This document shows positions 41,101-50,100 of a stretch of DNA of 64,000 nt, one piece after another. Source of the stretch: Metellina segmentata (Eukaryota; Arthropoda; Arachnida; Araneae; Tetragnathidae); assembly GCA_947359465.1 (NCBI GenBank), contig OX375876.1, forward strand, positions 83,846,359-83,910,358. Reading direction: 5' to 3'. Numbering within the stretch: the first letter of the stretch is position 1; every line of letters begins with the position of its first letter. Made by a program: the position numbers and the translations under genes. The notes under the pieces are model-generated. The model was given only the letters and a program-made list of their open reading frames with translations. It was not told the DNA's origin and searched no databases.

Positions 41101-44100
41101 GAAAGATTACTAGGTCAAGATAGAACCTCTCGTCAAATCTGCTCGCCGGAAGTAACATTTCCACTTAACGGAATGCAGAGAAATAAACAACGCATTTATT
41201 GAGTTGGAATGGGATGTCTCTGTTCCCGTTCGCAGGAAAAGGCAAGGTTTAATACCGTTGATGATCGTGAATTGTCTCATTCATTTGAAGTTATTTTTTT
41301 TCTTTTCCGATACTAAGAAGGAGGAATAACATAATTTCAGTAAAGCCTCAATAAATCGTCACTCAAAGAACCGAGAAGTTTTGACTACTTAAACAGAATG
41401 ACGACTTAAGTGATGTAACCACCGAATGTACTGAATATACATTACTGTAACGATCATGTCAATTTTAATTTAACACATTGTTCATAATAATAACATAAAG
41501 TAATAAATAGTGCCTAAATTTTGAAAAAGTTAACTTTATCCCTCTTCTAACCTTTATTTGAACATTTTTTCGGTTATACTACCATTTTACATTACTCTTA
41601 TAATGTCAAGTACCTGTTTAATTTTGATTCAGAAGAACAGCTGTATGTACAATCGTGGGGGAAAAAGAGCCATCCTCTTTTTTTCGAGCATTATTCAGAG
41701 TAAATTCAAAGATATCATTTAATCTGGTATAACGTCCTTTACAAATTCAAATGCAAAAAAATGCTCAAAGGGTCATGTCAGTCAGATTTTGCCCACAAGC
41801 AACAAAATTTCTAATAGAAACACCATGTTATGATGCTTAAATCAGATTCTGCATCGTTAAATTAGTCTGAATATGAAATTTCGTTACTTTACTATCTTTA
41901 TAACCAATGTTAAAGTTGTTGTCAATTTCAGGGATCATCTCCACATTGAAACTCGCTATTCGAAGACTAAAATTAATTGTAGTTATTGCTACCCGAATTT
42001 CAAATTTGAACACTATTTCAAACGTATTTGTTAGAGCGTGTAAGCGATCCGAGAATTGCATTATTACGTTTCTTATGCAAGTGCAAATGATCCCAGAATT
42101 ATTATCCGAGGTTTGTCAAACCTTTTGGCTGCCTCCTAAAATCGCCATAATAAGGAAACTTTAATGTAACGCGAAAACTAACCATATGAATAAACTGGAA
42201 TTTTGCATGGGTGTATTAGAAGTCCTTCTACGTCGATTCCCATTTAAATATAGTAAGGTTCCAATTTATAATTTTTTCAAACATTAATTTAATAATTATT
42301 ATGGCATACTGTTTTTTTAAATACAATGCTAGATGGGTTTTGTTTGTGTTGTTTAACAGTAACATGGAAATATAATACGCTATAGAAATATTATTGAGAA
42401 AGATATCTATAAAAGTCTAAAAAACTGATTTAACATTAAGAGCTCTATAGGTAATCTTTCTGTACTCATAAATTCGAAACGGTAAGACTTAATGACATGA
42501 ATTTTGGTATCTGATGTTCAATTTCGATACAGATTCGAAATTGTGTGTCTAAATAGGGGATTTCTATTGGAAATTATGAAGTTGGTGTTCAATTTAATAT
42601 GAGTACGGCCCCTCGTGCAAATTTTATGCATTTGAATTTGTAGAAGACTTTAGTTTCTGTAAAACGCCATTTTTAAATTTCCTCTATTGTTAAAATTGGT
42701 CTAATGAAGAAGGGTTGTTACGACTGTACTATTAACTTTGTTCTCTAAAACATCCGGGGCTATGAATTCATCATTTGTAGTACCTTGAACTGAGTTATGG
42801 TAACGTAGAATTGTTTTTAAGGCTTCAAGAATATTTGTTTTATTAGGTGGTGAAAGAATTCCCCTATTTTCACTGTCATCGCACGCAGTTTCACACTTTT
42901 CTAAAAATTCACAAGTTAAATCATTCTTTAGTGGTTGCTTAAGAACATACTTTAACGTTGCTATCGATATCTATGAAGTCATTTACGTAAATAATAGTAC
43001 ATTCACTTACATATTCGATTTCAAGTTAAAAAATTATTCAGTCCTCATTTTCAATTTTATTTGTTTGCCGTATTAGACTCTAACCCTGCACGTTTAAAGA
43101 CCCTTCACACAGTGACAAGTTATCCGGTGTAGCATTTGAATTCTCGACGAGTAAACAATATTTCAATTACATTGCCTGCTTTTAGGGCTAGATGAGACAA
43201 AACACATCCTCAGTGACGAGTTATATAGGTGACGACTTATCGATATTTTGCTGTAAATAATTTTAAATTAGTGGTTTATTTTTAGGAGTGGATACATTAC
43301 ATCTTTTTGTTTCAATGGTATATATGTTTATTATTTTATATTGCATTTCAAAAATGGCAATTTAAATGGGATCAGTAGACTTTATTCTGTTATTACTGTG
43401 TGCTGATAGGATAATTGCTGTAAGGAACATTTTTCCAAGCAAAAAAGGAACATACTCTGGATTTACGCAAACAGAATTGAATAAATAAGTTCAAACTGAT
43501 GAATAGTTGATGAAGTCACTTCTAGCTATAAAAATGCTCCAGGAAACTTTAGTACCATTTTAGAAAATATAATTGAAAATTTTTCTTGCAACCTCTCCAT
43601 TTTATGTTTATTTCCTTCCTTTTTCAAGTCAGTTTTAATGCCAGGTGTGAAATTATGAATTCAAAATACGAGTTCCAGAATAGGTACTAATGGGTAAAAT
43701 AAAAATTGTAGAGACAAAATAGAAACCAAAAAAGTAAAAAATGTAAAGCTTTTTCTCAGCGTCACTTAATTCTGTACTTAGGTTGTATCCCTATTATTTC
43801 AAATACATTCCACTTAAATCTACATATTAAATTTCACTAGTGTTTCTAATTCATTTGAAACCCAATAAGACATGAATAAGAGTGTCAGAAAAATATCTTA
43901 TTAAACTTCCATCAAGTTGAACAAAATCTCTCGCCAACTTGTCACAAACTCTGCTAGCTGAAGAATGCACTTAACAGATACAACGAGCACTTATCTTCGA
44001 GAGCCTAATTAAAAACTAAATTAACTAATGTCAGGCGCTCACTTAATTAAAGGAAAAGTGTCAGTTCCTAATAAGAAGATATTCTAGACGAAGAGAAAAA

Positions 44101-47100
44101 AGTTTTTTTTTTTTTTCGAATCACTCTGGAAAGGACTCTACTTTTGAAAGCTGTCTTAGTAACGGTTAAAGTGAACAGTAACATGTTTAGTAGCTTTTCT
44201 CTGAAATATAGGGGAACTAAAAGTGTTAATAAAGAATCATTACTTATCTGAACGTGAGGAAGCAAATCGTGTGGGTAATTGGTAATTTTTTACAAATATA
44301 ATGAAATTTTTATTGGAGCAGAAGATAAATTTCGATAAAAGTGACGATGTTAGATCAATTTAATTAGCTCTATGAAGGTAGTAGGTGAAGAATTTAGATA
44401 AAAGAACGAAAGATAACAACAAATACTAATTAAACAGTATTGGGGCTGTAGATGAGTCGTAAAGCACTAAATTGAAAACATTTTCCTACAGCTAACGAGA
44501 AAATGTATTTTTCAAGATAAAAATACATTCACAGTGAAGTTTCTTAATAGTTTTAACTTTAAAGACACCTAATAAATGAAATATAATTTTAAAAAATCGT
44601 GTTTTCCTAGTGTTTTATTCATATTCAATTTCTGTTTATTAGCTTCAGAGTTAAAACAGTTAAAAAATTTCATTATACATACATTTTAGCTTTAAAAATA
44701 GTATCGCTTCAGTGTGGATGGTACATACACGTAATTATAGCGTATTACCAATCTATACTGACATACTATTTAGGTAAGAATACTTACATACAACACAGTA
44801 GCTGTTGAAAATGATATGTAATATTTTAAGAGAATGGCTATCTATAATGACGCTATTGAGATTAGAATACATTACATGTTAAGCTTCGTGCAGACCTGAA
44901 CATTGAGCCGAAAAACGATCCGAACATCAAACAGAATGGAAATTCATTATTTCGCCGAACTAAACGACGAACGGAACGGGTTTATGCTGTTCCCAGAGTT
45001 TCTTGCAAACAACTATGGAAGCTGCGGCGCCGTATGTTTATACTATTCATTTTTCGTTAGCCGTGAAAAAAACCAAGAATTTGATGGCAAACACATTTTT
45101 TACACAAAAGAAATGCAGAAAATTTAGGCAGTTTAGTAAGTGAATTAGGCTTGGTGCATACATCCTGTTTTTCAACGTACGGCCCCAGTGCGGCACCGAA
45201 GCCCAACTATGCACACATAACCGTGAAATGACGCCAGAAATCATTTCGCGACATTTGCGATAAATATTCTATCAAAGAAAACGTGTTTATTTTGCTTACT
45301 TGGTGTAAAAAAAAAGTATATTTAAAACAAAATAGACGTTACTAGATACAACCATTTATTATTTATTATTTATATTCCATTTGTTTATGCAAACAAGGTA
45401 ATTCAGAACGGAGACTCATGTGTGGCGACCGTGCGGTGCCGTGGTAAACTGCGGTACAAATTGCACGCAAATTGGACGTGCGTCGCCCCAACTGCACTGG
45501 AGGCATGTGTGCACTGCTCCATTGGATCTAATGTATTTCATACCGCACTTACGTTGCGGCAGCGGCGCCGCACGTTGAAAAACCGGATGTGTGCACCGGA
45601 CCTCAAAGTTTCAAGCTGTAAGTGGACATTACAAAAATTTCACAAGGATAACACCTTCTGATTTTGAGTATTTATTTAACAAAACTAGTAAAAAAATAGA
45701 AAAACGGGATTCTGTACTAATAAAAGCAATATCAACTCAAGATAGGTCAGCAATAATCCTCCGCTTCTTAACAACAGGTGATTTGTTCAGCAATCTTCAA
45801 TATTTATTTGCATGTCTTACTTGCCACAATAACTCTTGTTGTTGGTACACATTAATCAATTGAAAACATTTTTCTTCTGTGCCATTCCATTACTGCTGTC
45901 TCATGTACCTAAGCATACTATATAATTACATAAATAATAAAGAATAATAATAATAAACAAAAATTAAAATAAAACACAGGAATAAACCTTACTGCTTTCT
46001 CCGCCTTTTCGCCGTTTTGTTCGTGGTCCCGTCCAAACCTGCAAACACATTCGCGAGCTTTCCCTTTGAAATATACAAAAAACCGACAGCTGATGGATCG
46101 ACCACGAACGGGTAGAATTTGCAAATCTGTTTGTAAACGCGTTCTACCAAACTGATGTACTTTTGATGTTCAGTTTAATGTCTTGATGTTCGTTGTTCGG
46201 CTCAATTTTCAGGCCTGTACGAAGCTTTAAATTGATCTGTCCTTGATCTAAAGGCCACACTTCACTTAGCATGGTTCTACAAGTGTAAGAAGATGTTTAA
46301 TGGTATGGCGTTCCTCTTGTAAGTGCAAAATTCCTTCAGATTCATCAATGATGAATTGCATGTATGATCTCCTCCTACACTATACCTCAAAGGCGTAAAA
46401 TTTTATTGGTAAACTGATTGTGGCAAAGTCAGTAAACTGTTATTCGAACCGTGCAGGAGATTTGATTTCATTATCAAGCAGAATAGACATACACGTTTCA
46501 TGAGATCCACTAGGAAATCAGAAAGCCTTAATATTTTCCTTGGTGAACGTTCACAAAAATAGGACCACAAAAAGACACGTTTGATCATCGCCTATCCCCC
46601 TCATATTGTTGTAACAGGCAGAATCCTTTACTTCCTGGATTGTAGAGAGCTTTAAAAATTAGTTTTCATTGATGAAATCAATAGTAAAAAAAATAATCCT
46701 ACTGACTATTAAAATTTTTTTGGATTTAAGGTCATTTTTTTGTCAATAGATTAACGACAGAAAAGTCAGTCAAAAATCGAAAACAATTAAATTACAGTTT
46801 CTGTATAATCTTAAATAGTACTATACACCGTAATCTCAGAACCCTAATGGGCTTAAAATGACAGTTATGGGAAAAAATAAAGAAAGTTATAAAAGAGTAA
46901 TAAGAAAAATCTTGGTATATACTAAATTAATTTTTGAATCACAGATGTTCTTTTAAACCAAATGCAGGGATTAAAACAAAATCCTCGTTTTCATATAATG
47001 TTTTATTTGTGACTAGCATTATGGTGCTTTCAAAGCATCCAATGCGTTCATTGTAGTATACTTAGCTTAAAAAATTTAATATTGTATACAAATGTCTTCA

Positions 47101-50100
47101 GCTAGTCAATATTCTTTAAACAACTTCACACAATTTGTTTTAATAAATTACGATCTGAGATAATATACTCGATTAATTCCAGCCTATAAATATCAACTGA
47201 AATTTAACAGTCCAATTTGTGTTGAGCCATTTTGTTTCCGGCAACTCATTACAAAAGGTGCAGGAAAGTACACTACTGTAATCTTCTCTGAAGACCTATA
47301 AGAGTTGAGATATGCTCTTCCTGCGCATTCTGGAGAATTACGACGCAGCGAACGTTTTAACGACTTTTTAATGACTTCGTTTACTGAGCTCTTATAGCCA
47401 TTCCAAACGTTTGTGCGACGCACGCAAAACACTTCTTACGGTCATTAATAAAATGAAACTCTCCTATATGTGAGTAACCAGATAAAATAGAGGAACAAAA
47501 ACTTCAAGGGAATAGAAACGTTGACAGAACGGCTGGAAGGGCCTAAGTAGAAATAATATGGTCATTAACTTATAAGTGCTTTAAAATCAATATTTTTCTT
47601 GTTGGTTTATGGAAGAAAAATAAATTGTTTTCTCTTAGTTGAGATATTACATGTGCTAACTTTTATACCAATACTCTCTCTCTCGTTTTCTACCTCCCTC
47701 TCTCTCTTTCTCCATAAAATATTATCAATCTGTATGAAGAGTTGAGCAAAAGTATGAAAGGTATTTTCTGTAGACCTAAATGCAGGTGTCAGTAGTGTTT
47801 CTGCGCGAAAGGTTTCCTCTGTGTATTCGGGACGTTTTATCACTTTCCTTGTTCCTCAAATTTGATTTCAGCACTTCAGAAATCAAAATTCCAAAGAATG
47901 ATCCAATTAGATCCAATGGAGTAGTGCACACATACCTCCGGCGCCGTTGCGGCGACGCACGTCTAACTTGCGTGCAATTAGTACCGCAATTCCCCACGGC
48001 GCCGCAGCTCGCTGCACACGCTTCTCCGGTCTAAAGTACCTTGTTTTTTAAAAAAATGGAATAAAAATAATAATTAAAAATGGTCGTATCCAGTAACGTC
48101 TATTTTGTTTCAAAAAATATTTTTTTTACACCAAGTAAGCGAAATAAACACGCTTCCTTCGATAGAATATTTATCACAAATGGCGCGAAATGAGTATTTG
48201 CGTCATTTCACGGTTATGCGTGCATAGTTGGGCTTCGGTGCCGCAGCGGCGTCGCACTTTGAAAAACCGGATGTGTGCACCGGGCCTAAATGTTCTTACT
48301 GTGTGTAATTTCCATAAATTATCCTCCTTTTCCTCGTGACATATAAATCTTGGAAAGATACGAGTATTCTTCAAATGACGTTTGTTTGCAGATTATTTTA
48401 AGAAACTCCACCCTAATTACATGCCTTCTAGTACATTTTCTGAGCAGAAGATAAAAACATGAAAATTTATGTTTAATACTCAGATATAATTACTAAACGA
48501 CTGCATAAATTATGTCCCATTAAAACTTCTCTCGAAAAGTAGAAAATTTATACTCATTGGATTTTAAAAGAGATTCTGATGTAAGAGATTTTCTCAAACA
48601 AGTTCATCTCACGAAATAGCCAGTGTCTCGCAGAATATTATTTAAGAAACCTACCTATTATCCTATTTTTAACTTCACTCAATCAAACAGAATGCAACTG
48701 AATGCCATTTAGAATTTAAAGACGCTTTAAGTCCCAGTGCACACATCCGATGTTTTAACGAGCGGCGCCGCTGCGGCACCGAAGCCCAACTATGCACACA
48801 TAACCGTGAAATGACGCACGAACTCATAGCTTCGTACAGACCTGAAAATTGAGCCGAACAATGATCCGAACATCAAACATAATGGGAATTAATTATTTCG
48901 CCGAACTGAACAACGAACGGAACGAGTTTATGCTGTTCCCAGAGTTTCTTGCAAACAACTATGGAAGCTTCAGCGGTGTATGTTTATACTATTAATTTTT
49001 CGTTAGCCGCGAAAAAAACCAGAATTACAAAAAGATGATGGCAAACACATTTATATACACAAAAGAAATGCAGAAAATTTAGGCAGTTTAGTAAGTGGAT
49101 TATGCCCGGTGCACACATCCGGTTTTTCAACGTACGTCGCCACTGCGGCACCGAAGCCCAACTATGCACACATAACCGTGAAATGACGCACGAACTCATT
49201 TCGTGCCATTTGCGATATTCTATCGAAAAAAACGTGTTTATTTCGTTTACTTGGAGTAAAATAAGTATATTTTGAAACAAAATAGACGTTACTGGATACA
49301 ACCATTTTATTAATTGTTATTTATATTCCATTTATTTATGAAAACAAGATACTTCAAACCGGAGAAACGTGTGTGACGAGTTGCCGCGCTGTGGGGAACT
49401 GCGGTACAAATTGCACACAAGACGGACATGCGTTGCCGCAGTGGAAACGGAGGCATGTGTGCACAACTCCATTGAGTCTAATGTATCTCAGACCGCACTT
49501 GCGTTGTCGCAGCGGCGTCGCACGTTGAAAAACCGGATGTGTGCACCTTGCCAAAGAAAACACTCTAAAAAGTGTTTGTCTATGAAATTTACCGATTTTT
49601 TTTTTTTTTTAGATAGATACTACTTTTTGTCATGCTTAGCTTAATTAGGAAAATAATCTCAATCCGCATTGTTTCAGTCGATAAAAAAATGTCTATTAAA
49701 CTAATTTAGACTTATTAGAGAAGTTAAGTTCCAGTAAATCTGGTTGCCATTAAATTTCTACCAGGTACACCATCTTGATAGAACATAACGTTATATTATG
49801 TAAATTTAAAATTTAAAGAGTGAGTAAAGAAACTTATATTTTACGTATAACTATGTGCGTGTAGATATTTTACATTAACTTCCACACTTATAAATTAAAT
49901 CAGATATCTTTAGGTCAGGGGTGGCCAACCTTTTTAGGAAGAGTGCCACTATCTGGGGAAAAAAAGTTATGCGTGCCACTTCCAACTGTTTCAATGTACT
50001 AACAAATATAAAAAGATAAAAAATGTTTTTATCGACTGATTAGGGAATTTTTATGCAAATAGAACATTTTTCCGTGTAAGTCTGCGTAGTGTTGATTTAA

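Larger units (their letters stand above)
44882..46226 (+). mobile_element. PIF/Harbinger transposon, non-autonomous, with nested MITE
   Basis: Inverted ends AGCTTCGTGCAGACCTGAAC (left) and AGCTTCGTACAGGCCTGAAA (from the right), flanked by TTA at 44879-44881 and 46227-46229, the Harbinger 3-bp duplication. A Harbinger transposase piece lies inside (45630-45863). A family-B MITE is nested at 45148-45602. Confidence 0.82.

Noticed and set aside
44903..45127. 74-residue frame at the left end of the Harbinger element
   Set aside because: Lies in the terminal region and is broken in the second copy at 48829; most likely non-coding transposon sequence.
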